Notes under the pieces: model-generated
What the model saw: only the letters and a program-made list of their open reading frames with translations
What the model was told of the DNA's origin: nothing
Database searches by the model: none
Source: Entonaema liquescens
Lineage: Eukaryota > Ascomycota > Sordariomycetes > Xylariales > Xylariaceae
DNA length: 64,000 nt
Assembly: GCA_902805475.1 (NCBI GenBank)
Contig: CADCSX010000001.1
Coordinates: 1,240,001 to 1,304,000 of the forward strand
Direction: 5' to 3'
Translations under genes and position numbers: made by a program
Shown here: positions 34,724-46,894 of the stretch, in pieces
Layout of the letters: the number at the start of each line of letters is the position of its first letter
Position numbering within the stretch: the stretch's first letter is position 1

Positions 34724-36796
34724 CTACTCGTCCTCTCCGGCCTCGTCATCCGTGGCCGTATCTTCCTCCACCTCTTCGTTTTCATCGTCATGCTCCTCTT
34801 CATCACTATCCTCATCTTGCTCGTCTCGGTCAAGCCCAGGGATAGGCCGCCATTGGAGGTAATCGTGCTCAACCCATTTCTTACTTACTGGAAGTTGGTA
34901 TGGGTCGAATGGGAAGAAGGATCCTAGTTGCTGCCAGCTCTCATCATTCATATCGAAAGACAGGTCGCGTAAGGCGCCTCCACTTGAGTATGCCCCAGCC
35001 GAGAATTGAGATAGGCGAAGTCGTTTATTGGACTCAATAGTCGGGTATACATACATAAACCCGAATCGATGAGCTAGCTTTGCAAACTGCTCCACAATTG
35101 CTGGTGAGCAAACTTTGAGGGGGTTCAGTTTTGAATGGATGTTGCGACGCATAATGTCTTTAATCTCAGGCTCCCATTCGATCTCCTGGCCTAGATACGA
35201 TGAAAGATCATCAGTGTCGACTTCGTCGGGTACTGACTTGATGAGGTCCGGCCATCGGAAGCAGAAAACATACATCAACGCCTGCACCAGTGCGTAGAAT
35301 GGCGCATATCGGCGGACGTCAGGCCCGCGACACGATATTTCGTAGAGGGTACGCATTTGGTCCAAGTGGAAACCAAGCACTTCGAAAATCTTCACAACAA
35401 TATGACCTGGCACGTGCGCTCCACGAGCGACAAAGCTCGCTAAATAGGCGGACGCTGCCTGCTGCAGGATCATTGGACGTTGAGATTCGAAAGCGATGTT
35501 GATGCAGGTGCCGCAGAATGCGTCCATGAGCCTCTCGGATTTCTGCCCAAAATGAAAAATCAAGAACTGAGTATGTCTCGACTTGATTGTAGGTAAGATG
35601 ATGTTCGAGAATTCAGATAATAAGTCCTCGAACGCCTCCAGGGCTTCATCTGAGTCTGGATCGGCAAAGCTGGGCGTATAGAGCTCGAATAGCGTGTCGA
35701 GGATAGAATCCATTTTTTCGATGTTCTCCTTTGCCGTTTTCACTCGTGTATACTCATCATCTTCGGATTCCTCGCTATCTACAGACTCAGTATCGCTTTC
35801 ATCCTCATCATCTTCGTCCTGGTTCCTATTTTCGCGCGAGGACTTAAGAGCCATCGCTACCATTGTAGTAAGCCTATCGTCCATATCGTCTAGGTCCATC
35901 TGCATTTCTACGTCGATTTTGACTAGTCGACTGACGATTAAATCCATGATTTCGGTCTTCAGGTCAGGGCAGTATGATCGTAGTCTCAGCAGATTGTCGA
36001 CGTAGGCTAAGTGCATACGCTTAGACTCATCATGGAAAGGGTACTTGGTAGCTGTGAGATGCTCTAGAACGGGCTTAGCGGCAGGGAATAGTTGTATTAG
36101 GTATTTTAAAGCAACGTGAAGTCTTTCCTGTGCGGTCTCACGGCTGACGCTCGGATAATTAGGGATCGCCCAGTCCGAGGGTCGAGAGTCGGTAAATCTG
36201 TCAACGACGGAGGATAGGACTTGTGTTAAACGGGCGCCTTGGGCACTAACAAGAGCAGCGAGGAATTGAACGTAAACTTTCGCAAATTGGTCGTCTCGCC
36301 CGAGCCACTGGCATTGTAATACACTCTTAACAAGACCATCGCATGATCTTCCTAGACGGGGAGAGAAGCTTGCTAGCGAGACCAAGTAAATCTTAAGTTC
36401 CTGACGTCGCTTTGCTGGTAAAGTCGGATCTGCATCCTCGTCTTCTTCGTCCTCGAACGAGGATTGCTTTCCAGATAGCGACTCTTTCAATATATCATAA
36501 TCCTCGTCATCTCCCTGATCATGACGATCCAAGGCCTTCCTAATCTCCTGTTTTACTTCGTCGACCGACCGTATTCCAATCTCGTGGACCTCGATGTTAT
36601 TCAGATCGAACTCTACTCTTTGACGTTTCCGGGGACTCTGAGGGGATTCCATATTATCGCTGTCGAGGCCAGCGTCATCGCTAGTCCTTTTGGAATTAAG
36701 AACGGATGATGACTTCAATATAGGCTTAAGCGGAGTGACCTTCACTATCGGCCGAGCAAGCTGCTGCGGGGTGCTGCTGGTCATAGTGAGCGACAT
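34724..36796 (-). CDS. RRN3: RNA polymerase I initiation factor Rrn3
   Basis: A single exon encodes 690 residues. Family sequence is clear in the HEAT-like body: QWLGRDDQFAKVYVQFLAAL, RMHLAYVDNLLRLRSYCPDL, GTCINIAFESQRPMILQQAA, YLASFVARGAHVPGHIVV and KLNPLKVCSPAIVEQFAKLA. A very acidic Asp/Glu/Ser loop lies at about residues 315-345 and a second acidic stretch forms the C-terminus, as in other Rrn3 proteins. Rrn3 binds Pol I and bridges it to the promoter-bound core factor to start rRNA transcription in the nucleolus; its phosphorylation links ribosome synthesis to growth. A second Met lies five residues in. No frame breaks were seen. Confidence 0.95.
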   Translation of the reverse strand: MSLTMTSSTPQQLARPIVKVTPLKPILKSSSVLNSKRTSDDAGLDSDNMESPQSPRKRQRVEFDLNNIEVHEIGIRSVDEVKQEIRKALDRHDQGDDEDYDILKESLSGKQSSFEDEEDEDADPTLPAKRRQELKIYLVSLASFSPRLGRSCDGLVKSVLQCQWLGRDDQFAKVYVQFLAALVSAQGARLTQVLSSVVDRFTDSRPSDWAIPNYPSVSRETAQERLHVALKYLIQLFPAAKPVLEHLTATKYPFHDESKRMHLAYVDNLLRLRSYCPDLKTEIMDLIVSRLVKIDVEMQMDLDDMDDRLTTMVAMALKSSRENRNQDEDDEDESDTESVDSEESEDDEYTRVKTAKENIEKMDSILDTLFELYTPSFADPDSDEALEAFEDLLSEFSNIILPTIKSRHTQFLIFHFGQKSERLMDAFCGTCINIAFESQRPMILQQAASAYLASFVARGAHVPGHIVVKIFEVLGFHLDQMRTLYEISCRGPDVRRYAPFYALVQALMYVFCFRWPDLIKSVPDEVDTDDLSSYLGQEIEWEPEIKDIMRRNIHSKLNPLKVCSPAIVEQFAKLAHRFGFMYVYPTIESNKRLRLSQFSAGAYSSGGALRDLSFDMNDESWQQLGSFFPFDPYQLPVSKKWVEHDYLQWRPIPGLDRDEQDEDSDEEEHDDENEEVEEDTATDDEAGEDE

Positions 36797-37922
36797 AGGG
36801 GTTTGTTTATAGTTTGTTCAAATCTGCTATCGTATTCCAAATCCAAGCCACTGTAGACTCTATTATACAGTACTTCGGCATACTGGTCCTAATTGTGTTA
36901 TATGGTGAGATTGCGATGATGACGCGGGTTGGCAAGGCTGTGAAGATAATTTTAATAAAAAAGCAAAGATCACAAAATTTCAGCGATATGCACGCCCGTA
37001 ATCCACAATAAAAAAACAGGGGTCCTCATCACTAGCAAGTAGGAGGGGCAACGACGACTAGTTTTATCTGGTCCGTGCACAATCAATTGTACTCGTTACT
37101 AATCCGTACGAGGGAGGTACCTACCTCCAGGTGGTCGCTTACGTAGTATGTACCTATGTACCTTCTCAGGTTTCGTCAGGCCAATGACTTTTATTATTTA
37201 CAGTCGAACAAAAATATTACAAAGCCTTACCTAGGTACTCAAGGGAGAATCTACATAAACATATAAACATAACGTACCAATTCTGGACTTGAGTAAATCA
37301 AATGTTAGACATTTTACTAATATCCGATCGAGTTGTATAATGAATACCTGTTTGACTTTCCATAACAATATTTGCTAGGCATCGATTTTCTTAAGCTCTT
37401 ATAGTTATGAATTCTCAAACTCAACTTAGTAACAACTTCTCGTGTATAACAGAGAAGACATTTATAAAACTCATTCCTCAACTCAATGAAAAAAATAGTT
37501 GCTATATAGGTTGTAATGCTTCGCAAATTGGTCTGTTCTCCAATGCCTGTGAAGCTGGAATAACTGCCGAATGTAAATTGACGCGGAATCTCAAGACTGA
37601 TCTTGAGAAGCGTTAAGAACCGAATAGGGGAAAGAACGCCTCGGGGAATCTATCGAAGTGAAAAAACTGCGGAACCAGACCCTTTTTTAACGCGCAGTCC
37701 CCCCTCCATCGCCATCCATTGCGAGTCCATATACAGGGGTAGAAGACGCATACTCATCCTTGATCCGAAGAACCAATCTGGGGATGAATGCACCGAAACC
37801 CTCAGAATCCTTGTAGTTATACACACTTGAAAGTAGTATAGACCATCTCAAACTAGATATTAGAAATCAGGTCGAGCTGGTATAGCTCCAGCTGTCTCGT
37901 CTGCAGACGCTAAGCGCAAGAC
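36797..37922. other. RRN3 promoter and 3' flank of the HapC gene
   Basis: No credible coding frame. Contains a gaggtacctacctcc motif near 37,114 and further GTACC repeats to 37,165. Confidence 0.5.
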
Positions 37923-39002
37923 TTAATAGGTCTCGCCGGCCGCGCCGTTATGACTAGGCTGGGCGTAGATGTAGCCCTCGCCCGATTCACCAATACCTCC
38001 CGTTCCGTCACCTCCTTGAAATCCCGAAGCTCCAGCTGCACCGGATCCGCTAGGAGCACTGGCTCCGTAACCTTGGCTATTCGGCCTGTTCTGCTGGTTT
38101 TCACCCCGGTTGGACTGAGACTGCTGGTCATTGGTTAGCACTGCTCGTAAGCGAGGTTGGACACAGGCAGGCGTGCACGCTTCGAAGTAAGGGATGAGGG
38201 CGGGAACAGTACCTCTCGGTATTTAGACAGATAGATCTTTAAGGCTTCCGCATAATTCTCAAAGCCCAGAGACGTCATAGCGAACAGGATGTCTTCGCCG
38301 TTAACGGTTTTCCTTTTCTCCTGGTGGCATTTCTCCGATGCTGTATACGGTGTCAGCCTTTGCTTACATCAGGGGGAGGATAGCATGATTACGATAAAAG
38401 AATAAAAATAAAAAATAAAACTAAAAAAAATAAAAATCGTGCTCTCACCTTCGCTAGTAATGAAGGAGATGAATTCGCTCACGCACTCCTGCATACACTC
38501 TTTTGCCTCCTTTGCGATCTTGGCATTCTCGGGCAGTGCGGTTTTCATAATACGGGCAACTGGAGCGAAGTTTCGTATGTTAGCATCGTAGATATCATAC
38601 CTGTCGGCTTTGGAAGCGCGAGGCGCTTCCGGCGACTTGGACGACGAATCGTGAGACATGGACGCCTTCTGCTGCTGCACGGCTGTCTCGAACTAAGGGG
38701 GCCCATAAAGCACCAATTGACGGACGCGCCGCGGTCAGAGCTCCGCAGGAGCGATGCTCTTCGAAGCTTGCAGGCCAAATCCCAAAAGCACACTCGGGCG
38801 CACCAAATCAGAGACAAGAGTTTGAGGAGGATCTCAACTCACCATTGGCTATGGGCAACCACCTGTCCTGCTCTTTTACCTCGAACTCATAGGCGAGGCC
38901 AGAGCCGTGTGGGTCCTGAGGGTCGTTCATTTGTGCTTCATCGTCGGGTGACTGTACACCTGGCTCGACGTCCTTTGGAGGAGATTGGGGGGAATCCGAC
39001 AT
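37923..39002 (-). CDS. HAP3: CCAAT-binding factor subunit HapC (NF-YB)
   Basis: Exons 38843-39002, 38449-38559, 38213-38340 and 37923-38123 give 199 residues. The histone-fold core is nearly canonical: VKEQDRWLPIAN, VARIMKTALPENAKIAKEAK, CMQECVSEFISFITSEASEK, RKTVNGEDILFAMTSLGFEN and YAEALKIYLSKYRE. The tail is Gly/Asn/Gln-rich and ends GAAGETY. With HapB and HapE it forms the CCAAT-binding complex, which with HapX controls iron and redox genes in Aspergillus. The first intron (283 nt) is long and contains an in-frame coding-like segment with its own ATG at 38657-38659 (see findings). Splicing to gctccag at 38560 was chosen because it restores the invariant Ala-Asn-Val-Ala-Arg. Confidence 0.95.
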
Positions 39003-42000
39003 ATTTGGCTACCTGCAGCGGGTGGTAGCTTCTTGTAAAATTTTCTTGGACTGCCAGCTCGCACAGCTGGTTACAAGGTAGAGATGATGTGTCCCTGCCT
39101 CTGACACGTTGCAAGTGGTAGGGCTTGCAACTGAGCGCGGCTTAGCTGCAGACAAGTGCGTCAATCCTGCCCTGTCGCGCGGGTCCCAGAATTATGACCT
39201 AGAGCTATTTACTTGTCCCGTTGGCACGCCCTGTCGCGAACTTCAGGCTATGACGGAATCTGCAGCGGGCGGTATGTATGGATGTGTATGGTATGTACGG
39301 GACGTGTATGGATGTGTATGCAGCAAGCCTGGGCTTGGTATAGTGGAAGGTAGTATACTGTAGCGTGGTGTAGTGTAGTGTAGTGTAGTGTAGTGTAGTG
39401 TGTAGTGAGTAGTGGGAGTAGTGTGTGTGGTGTTTGGTGTACGGTACAAAGTCACAAAGGCCGACGTGACTTTTGTGTGGACAGACTCGACGGAGATGTG
39501 GATGTGGGAGAATGGGACAGGATGCGATCTGAGGTACGAAAGTACCTAACGGGTCCCGGTTTGGAAAAGGGAAGCGGGGATTTGCTGCGGGTCCATATTC
39601 TGAGAAGACGCCGAGGGTTGCGTTACTTGGGAGACCCGCTGTTTCCCTTCTAACTAACAAGCTAAACTTCCAGCTGTACCTGCTAATATTGAGACCGTAT
39701 GTACCTACAAGATATTTCATGTACCTATCTCTTAATTGTACCCTGTATTCCAGCCGTCTAAGCTCGTTCTTAATTACCTAACTACTTCACAACCTCCTAA
39801 CCTCCTAAACTCTTAGCGCCGGGGTGGCGGGGGACAGCTACATAGTTCTCCAAAGCAAGATCGCCTTGCTGCATTGTGCAGATTTAATAAGGGATGTATG
39901 TAGGTACTATACCGAAATTCAACGATGGTACATACACACATGTAATGTAATGTATCATTCTCGGTACGTGGGGTTTGATGGGTTTTCTCACAAATACTGT
40001 ATGAGGACTTACATAAACGCTCAGGCTCGGCAGTGGACAAATGCGGCTGCCTTACATACAGAACATACAGTATACGGTTGTCATAGCGTAGCAGCGTTTT
40101 ACTACAGTAGGTAGTCCGGTCTGATTTGTCTTTTTTTAATTCTTCTTGTAAGGGTGTGGATATGTACAGTATGGGTTACACTAAATATTAAACTGGTAAA
40201 AATCTCCTTCTATGGCCGAATGCTTAAGATGATTGAGATGGTAAGAAACATACGACTTAGAGGCAAAACTTCAAATTCTGACGAAAACTGGGGGCGGTTT
40301 TCTGGAAAACTCCAGCTCAAGGTTGGATGCACCGAAGTGGATTTTAACGGGCTGGCCGCATGCCGCGTTATCATCAGCATGGCATGTACAAACGACGTAG
40401 TTCCCATCCTTCCTCGTTGTAATTACGTATATTATTCGCTATATATCTGGGTCAGATATAGATTCGTATAGAAAACCAGCGTCTAGCTCGGCATCATGTC
40501 GTCTTGGTATTAATTATCTATCATAGAGACTCTATAACAGGAAACACTAGAATACGAGCCGCCAACCAAAAATAAACCGAAGGTCATAAATACCTCGTAT
40601 TAGTTTCTCTGTTTAAATAAAATTGATAGATCTAGATAATACCTAGTGTATGAGTAGGTATAGATTGATGAATTAAGTAGGTATATTACCATGTAGAGAA
40701 CCAGGTCACACATGTCCCATAGGAACATTCAAGCTCGCACTTAGGTACGCATTTACGTGGGGAACGTGCAGGAAACCCCGTTAGGGATGAACTACGACGT
40801 GACTTACACAAACGTAATGAAGATTGGACGTTAATAATAGAATTAATTAAAAATTAATAAGTTAAGGACAGCTGGTTGACTTATAGACGAATGAGAAAAT
40901 GATATCGCAAGGAAAGATGCCAACTAGTTGTTTCCATCTATAGAAAATGGGAAAGACTAATGCTAAATGACAATACTACCACATTAGAATGGGTAAGGTA
41001 CCACAGGTAGGTATGTGTATAGCTATGTATATAGAATATGTATCGTGCCTACCTCAATTCCAAATCGATAAATAGGTACCATGATACCTTAGGCGAGACA
41101 ATTACAGGTATACACCTGCATCCTTAAGGCTTACATACCTACATATAGGTACCTACTTCTCACTTACACGCTTTTAGTGACCCTTATACTCAATACTCGT
41201 AAGCTTAGGAAGAAACCTCCGTCCTCAAGGTTACTTCAAACCTGCGCAGCAACCCGCTCTTGGCTTCTTCTATTTAATGCTACGAATAGGTTTTCGGACC
41301 CTTAGTAGACGCAGTATACTGTTGGTCAGGCTATGATATGCTGTCATATCCGCCACACCAGCTCATTTCTCTACGGATCAAGCCGGCCGATGCGTCTCAT
41401 ACATTAAGCGGTGAAGTCGACTTACCCCAAGTTGGTTGAGCGCATGATACCCTGAGATATAGGCAGCCCTATTCTCTTATTGTCGGCATCTTTAACCTCT
41501 GCTTAAACATCCGTTGTCGCTCGCCCCATGTGGTCGTTGCAGTCGTTGTGATACCTATTTAACGCACTCACCTTCGACACGGGACGCGTGGAGGGGTGGT
41601 TTCATCGCTGATTCGACAATCCCCGAAATAAACAGTTGTCCGACATATGTGCTTACCCGGCAGGAACAGGAAGCGCGGCCTGGCTTACGGCTCTCCGATT
41701 TTGGGGGCCGCGGCGTCTGTTTGGATAATTATTTGAGCATCTCGAGATGATGAAGATGACGACTGGCTGTAAAGATAATCTAGGGGTTCGCATTAATGCC
41801 CTTTGTCGGCCAATTGCAATACCTAGCACCAAGTTGCGGTTCTGATTGGAAGTAAAACAGCAATTCTAATTCAGGAGATTCTTCCTGTCCCGGAATGTGG
41901 AGAAAGGAATGATAGGCTTTGAAAGCTTCCATGGCGATATCGCCGTCATCGCTAAATTCTGGTAGCCCATCAAATCGAGCCCTCCTTTCTTGGCCGGCCA

Positions 42001-43571
42001 GCCCTGCAAAGCTTAGTGCGACATATACCACCGTACTTGCGTACTTGGTCGACTTCAACCTGTATGCTGTATGCTTGAGCTCTGGTACCTACCGACATGC
42101 ACGTTGTATGCGACCTAACTGTGTCCTACGAACCCACATATTATACGTGCGATCCCATGGATGCCCAATCGTCGGATGCGAAAGTAGCCTTGTAGCCGTC
42201 TTATTCGATACTTTAGCAGACGTAATGTTTAAATATCCCATCTAAACTAAGATTCGCTCTAGGATGCACTAAAATGAGAGTTACCGTTGTACTGGGAAAG
42301 TAACTCATTGGCGAGACATTGAGTCCGCATCTAATGCGCTACTATAACAACAGTTGCAAGGCTTAGGTTTCCCGTCCGGTTCGGAAGGGGACGTGGGATA
42401 TTCCCCCCATCTTCCCCTCCGGATCAACACCCTGCTGACACTTGGGCAGAGGTGCAGCCGTGCGAAGCTCAGAAGTACTTCTGTGTAATTCCTTATACAA
42501 GCCAGCTAAGAAATCTACCTATTCGGTCGAGCGACCTACATACAGCAGCATTGCGTCGTAACTTTCGTCCTGCTGAAGCTGCCCGGGAATTCCGTATCAC
42601 GTCGAAAGCAACCCAGCACTTGCAGACTACCATGTGTTAGGCCAAGCCTTTCTATTGGAATCGCGGTAGTCTTTATCGTCACTCCCCTCCACGAACTTAT
42701 GCTATCTCATGTTATGCAAGCCTTGGGTGGGTGAGTTTGCGGTTTACGCAGTCTAGTAGGAGGGCCGACACTCCTGTTTCAGGCAGGCAGATCACTGTCA
42801 TCAACGACACGTTGTCACTAGACCACCCGAGCGTCGCCGGCACTCCAAGGAAATCATCATGTGGCATGTGGAGCTCTCAGTGCATGCTAGGGACCCCGCC
42901 CTCGGAACATCTGCCGATAAACGAGACAGATAATATGTAGTCCATGATCTTTTGAAGCTATATTCTTCGACCTTTTTTTTTTTTTTTTTTCAACATGGTA
43001 CAGGGGTGTTGTATTGATGGCAGGTTATACCAGTGTGCCTCGTAGATGCAGAGTCAGCGTAAGCCGCCCTGTATGATCAGATCATTTACGACCAGTCAAA
43101 GCAGCCAACCCTTTCCGCGGCCTGCCCTCCAATCACTGCCGCTTGCAAACCGTTGATCATGACAGCCTTGACAGAAGCCTGTCGTTGGGCACTGAGACGC
43201 CTTTGACGCTAGGCTCCGCCGCCTGCACCTCCAATTGTACAACGCATCAACACCATCTTTTCGATATCGCAGTAGCTTTGCCGGCGACTTGAAGATGAGC
43301 ACTATATCGCATCATCTCATCCACCTTAACGTCGTGCAACAAGTCAGTCCGGCTCGATCTCGATCGAGTCTCTAATATAGCCATAGCGCCTAAAAGACCA
43401 GCGCACTCTCATGAATCAGTGGTGTTTAGATACTTGTCTGACTTGGTAATCGTCCATTAGCCTACTCATTTCGGAGCAACTGTCGAGAGCCTCGAATACA
43501 CGTCTATCTGTATCGTAGCCCTAGCATGGGTTTCTATAGCCACTCCTCTGCATTGCAGCACCGAGGCTGCG
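39003..43571. other. 4.5 kb gene-poor stretch
   Basis: No protein family was recognised on either strand. It holds a (TGTAG)n array, an 18-T run at 42,973-42,990 and a cluster of GTACC/TACCT motifs at 40,990-41,165. A minus-strand open frame at 41,780-42,058 has a hydrophobic start but no ATG, and is not called. Confidence 0.55.
39367..39405. repeat. (TGTAG)n minisatellite
   Basis: About seven tandem copies of the pentamer gtgta/tgtag, in the region upstream of the HapC gene. Confidence 0.9.
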
Positions 43572-44295
43572 TCACGACTGTACAACCTGGATATTGTTTT
43601 TCTTCTGTGCAAACGGGTATGTAAGTTCATGGCTCCAGTCGAAATGGGGTAGGTCATCAAGCTAGAAATTCCAAGTTTGAGAGAAGATGACGTACCTTCC
43701 ACTTTTCTAGATCGTCCTGCTTGATCTTGTACTGCTTGACCAAGTCGTCGAGCACCTTCTTCAGTCCCTCAGCGTTGGTCCTCAAGGCAGGGATTACATC
43801 TTGGACTGTCCGCTCCACCAGCACGCCGTTGATCATGCGGAAGCATTTACGACCCCCCGGAAGCGGTTCCAAGGTATCAAGAACAAGCCTAGTAAGACAA
43901 GATAGTCGACAGATTAGCGGTGAGTTCAACAAGCGAAGCGGTGAGGTTCGTGAGGTGATCTAGTCAAGACGCTAGGGGAAGAAACCCCGGTAAGGCTGAG
44001 GCCATGTGAGCGGATTGCCATGGCATGCCATACCGTGCCAGGAAGCTCGCGAATATGGTTCCGTGATGTCAAGAATGAGATGATAGAAGAAGAGTCTCAC
44101 GAACTTGTGTTCTTCGGCTTCTTGCTCAACATCCCCAATCTTCTGAGCGAGTTGCTGCAAGGTATTCTTATAGTTTGAGTATGTTGTTTGCAGCTCTGCC
44201 GGGTAGAGTCAGCGAAAGCTCTCAGTCATCATGAAGTTATTTTCTCTAGGTGACACACCTTGCTGCTTCTTAGCCGATATACCTTTCGACGACAT
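43572..44295 (-). CDS. GIM4: prefoldin subunit 2
   Basis: Four small exons, 44259-44295, 44105-44195, 43696-43888 and 43572-43604, give 117 residues, the normal length. The sequence reads MSSKGISAKKQQ, then a coiled-coil helix (NTLQQLAQKIGDVEQEAEEH), the beta hairpin LEPLPGGRKCFRMINGVLVE, a second coiled coil and the ending NNIQVVQS typical of the subunit. Prefoldin is a hexamer that hands nascent actin and tubulin to the chaperonin CCT in the cytosol. The donor after exon 2 (gttcgt) is non-consensus but is the one that keeps the frame. The gene is divergent from CMC2 with 372 bp between start codons. Confidence 0.92.
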
Positions 44296-44667
44296 GATTT
44301 ATGATTTATGATTCATGCAGTTGGCATCATAAGGAGACAGACCCGGCGAGGTAGATGGAGTTGATACGGGGAATTGTACCCTATCTTTAAAAGATAAGAT
44401 TAACTTTTATCTAGCAGCTTTCGAATTAATTGACATTTGTTTGTAGTGAGCAACTAGAAATTAGTTCATTGGAGGGGTCAAAGAGGGCTGGAGGGGTGAC
44501 TGTGGAGCCTATAAAGTGGCCCTTGCGTTGCCTAAATTTGTTCCTGTCGCGACCGATTTTTGGTTGGTTTGCGACTGAAAGTGGCACCATTCAAGTTAGA
44601 CCAGTCAAACCATCTTCTTATGACTTATCTATAATTCTATTCTACAAGATATTTCCGGGACGAAAAA
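44296..44667. promoter_or_regulatory. shared divergent promoter of prefoldin 2 and CMC2
   Basis: The 372 bp lie between opposed start codons with no coding sequence. The open frame at 44,430-44,696 runs through the CMC2 start in another frame. Confidence 0.6.
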
Positions 44668-44970
44668 ATGCATCCACATTTACATACAAAAGATAACATT
44701 GGTAAATATATCTATCCGCGATTTCTTACGAAGGGAGTAAACTAATAGGCGTATCCCGCAGCTTGCGAGGAGGTGATGACCGCCCTCGAGGAATGTCACG
44801 CTAAAGGGTTCCTCTGGAAATCGATGGGCATGTGCAATGACGCCAAAGAGAAAGTTACTTTATGTCTCCGAGCCGAGCGAATGAAGCGTACCGCAAAGAA
44901 TCGAAATACTGCCAAAACCAACCGTGACAAGATTAAGGCGGCGTGGGCCGAGATCGACGAGAACTCATGA
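44668..44970 (+). CDS. CMC2: COX assembly mitochondrial protein Cmc2
   Basis: Exons 44668-44701 and 44762-44970 are joined over a 60-nt intron (branch actaat, acceptor cgcag), giving 80 residues. The protein has the twin CX9C pattern of Mia40-imported intermembrane-space proteins: CEEVMTALEEC and CNDAKEKVTLC. It opens MHPHLHTKDN, as fungal Cmc2 proteins do, and ends in a basic helix. Cmc2 acts with Cmc1 in cytochrome c oxidase biogenesis. The first exon codes for only 11 residues and would be missed by a simple ORF scan. Confidence 0.92.
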
Positions 44971-45284
44971 TAAATCTACGCCGAATCCTATTCTGTCTCC
45001 TGTATCATAGCGATGATATATTAAGAGTGTTTTCTCGATCATGAAATGGCATGGCGTTTCAAAAAGGGGTACAGCAATTATTGTCTTGATTTACAATGGC
45101 AGTTTGGTCTTTTCAGTTGGGAATACTTGAATGGAACTCATACTCTACTCTAATCACGATCTCAAAACTCGTGGTAGCAAATACCTATTCTTTGCATTTG
45201 ACAGCTACGTACTAGTCAACTTGGATCCACTGCGCCAAAAATCATCACAATAAACATCGACCCTCATAGCAATTAGCCTATCCC
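44971..45284. other. 3' flanks of convergent CMC2 and TMEM14-like genes
   Basis: 314 bp with nothing beyond the presumed 3' ends of both transcripts. Confidence 0.5.
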
Positions 45285-45726
45285 TCACAAAGTCTTTCTG
45301 AAGGCATTGCCGAAGGTCAACAGGCCAAAGACAGAAATGAAGCTCAGAACAGTCGGGACCGGCTTCCCGCTACGAAGGGCTCGGGGAATAGAGGCGCCAC
45401 CAAGGACAACAGAAGCAAGAAGTGCAAGTTCGAGACCCAATGGCTGACGCGATTGCAAACGATATCCTCCCAAGGCATCTTTGCGACATCAAGTTAGTTT
45501 AATACACATCACAAACAGACTTCATCCCAACTTGAGAATTGTTGACGTACACAATATGCCGACCGTCAACCCAGCGATAACAGAGGGAACGGATCCCGTC
45601 TTGACATAGCCCACCGTACCGCCGCTTGCGGTCAGGGCGCCTAAGACATATGCGATAGTCTCTAGAGCCTGCCACGGAACCCCGCGTTAGCTTTGACAGA
45701 TTATCAGATCTTGTTGAACATACCAT
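45285..45726 (-). CDS. TMEM14 family small membrane protein
   Basis: Exons 45724-45726, 45551-45668 and 45285-45478 give 104 residues. Conserved family strings are AYVLGALTASGGTVGYVKTG, SVPSVIAGLTVG and ALGGYRLQ, with three or four hydrophobic helices rich in Gly. Related proteins are mitochondrial inner-membrane proteins linked to heme/porphyrin transport in animals; the fungal role is not settled. The first coding exon holds the ATG alone, followed by a 55-nt intron (gtatgt...ggcag). The gene is divergent from OST2 across 506 bp. Confidence 0.88.
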
Positions 45727-46232
45727 TCTTTCCTCGAGACTTGATGATCTATACTTTGCGGAGCAATGGAAATGTCGAGATATGGCTTTCTCTAGCTTTA
45801 GTCAATATCAATGGCGGCGCTGGAAATCGAAGATCGTAAAAGTAGACAAAGTTAAGGCTGTAGGTATCATAGATGATGAGCTCGGAAGCCCGGACCCCGG
45901 GGCCGCAGCACCGAGGGGAGATAGGTACGACCTACTGGCGAAGATTCGAGATTCAATTGGATACAGGGTCTTTGTACCTAGGTACTGTGGCGGAAGCTCT
46001 ATTGTATTAGCCACATTTACCCCAGGGTACCTGACGTGACGTACCCACCGTAAACCCGTTTAATTGGTTGCTTTATCGTCGATGTGAACTGTGAACTTTT
46101 TGAAGCTTTCGTGTCCCTTACACGCAAGCCTGGGGACCCATTATTTCGACGACTGAACAGTAACTCAATTCGCAACCCTCCAACACGATTCACACTTCTA
46201 CCACTAGTAGTAATAGCCTCGACATAACCACA
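45727..46232. promoter_or_regulatory. shared divergent promoter of the TMEM14-like gene and OST2
   Basis: 506 bp between opposed starts. It carries one copy of the GTACCTAGGTAC palindrome at about 45,974-45,986. Confidence 0.6.
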
Positions 46233-46894
46233 ATGGCGCCCAAGAAGTCTGCTGCTGCTACAACTCCTGCGCCCGCTCCCGCGTCTGCGCCAATTACGCC
46301 GACAACTCCTACTCCAGCTCCCAGCATCGCCGTAGCCAAGACTAGCGCTAGTAGTCCTCAGTCAATCAACCAGATAGCATGGAATATAGTCGAGCACTAC
46401 CAGAAGGCGACGCCTCAGCGCACCAAGCTAATTGACGTCTTTATGGCATTTCTGGTCGTCGTTGGTGGCCTGCAGTTTGCGTACTGTATCCTAGCAGGCA
46501 ATTACGTATGTGGTTTATAACGTTCCTAAAGATGGGTATAGGTGTATGCGCTTGCTAACTATTGTCTGATATCTATAGCCATTCAACGCTTTCCTCTCGG
46601 GCTTCTCAGCAACGGTTGGCCAATTCGTCCTCACCGGTATGTCTTCCCCAAAGGAAATGGTCGAGAGAGGGTATCATAAACCGGATGAGGTGTTAACCAT
46701 GGAATAGCGTCCCTACGTATACAAACTACCGAAGCGAACAAGTCCGAATTTCCTTCAGTATCACCAGAGAGGTACATCACCAGCTTAATTCTATTCTCCG
46801 ACCTATGAGGCTAACATATTCGTATAGAGCGTTTGCAGATTACGTCGTCGGCAGCCTAATTCTACATTTTTTCTGCGTCAACTTCATAAACTAA
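46233..46894 (+). CDS. OST2: oligosaccharyltransferase subunit Ost2 (DAD1 homologue)
   Basis: Exons 46233-46505, 46579-46636, 46708-46771 and 46828-46894 give 153 residues. After an Ala/Pro/Thr-rich N-terminus of ~50 residues comes the DAD1 fold: three membrane helices with PQRTKLIDVFMAFLVVVGGL, QFAYCILAGNYPFNAFLSGF, SATVGQFVLTASLRIQT and the conserved end FADYVVGSLILHFFCVNFIN. It is an essential part of the ER complex that transfers the core glycan to Asn. Introns are 73, 71 and 56 nt. No breaks were seen. Confidence 0.95.

Noticed and set aside
41780..42058. Possible small secreted protein on the minus strand
   Set aside because: It has a hydrophobic beginning but no ATG, no clear upstream exon and no family similarity.
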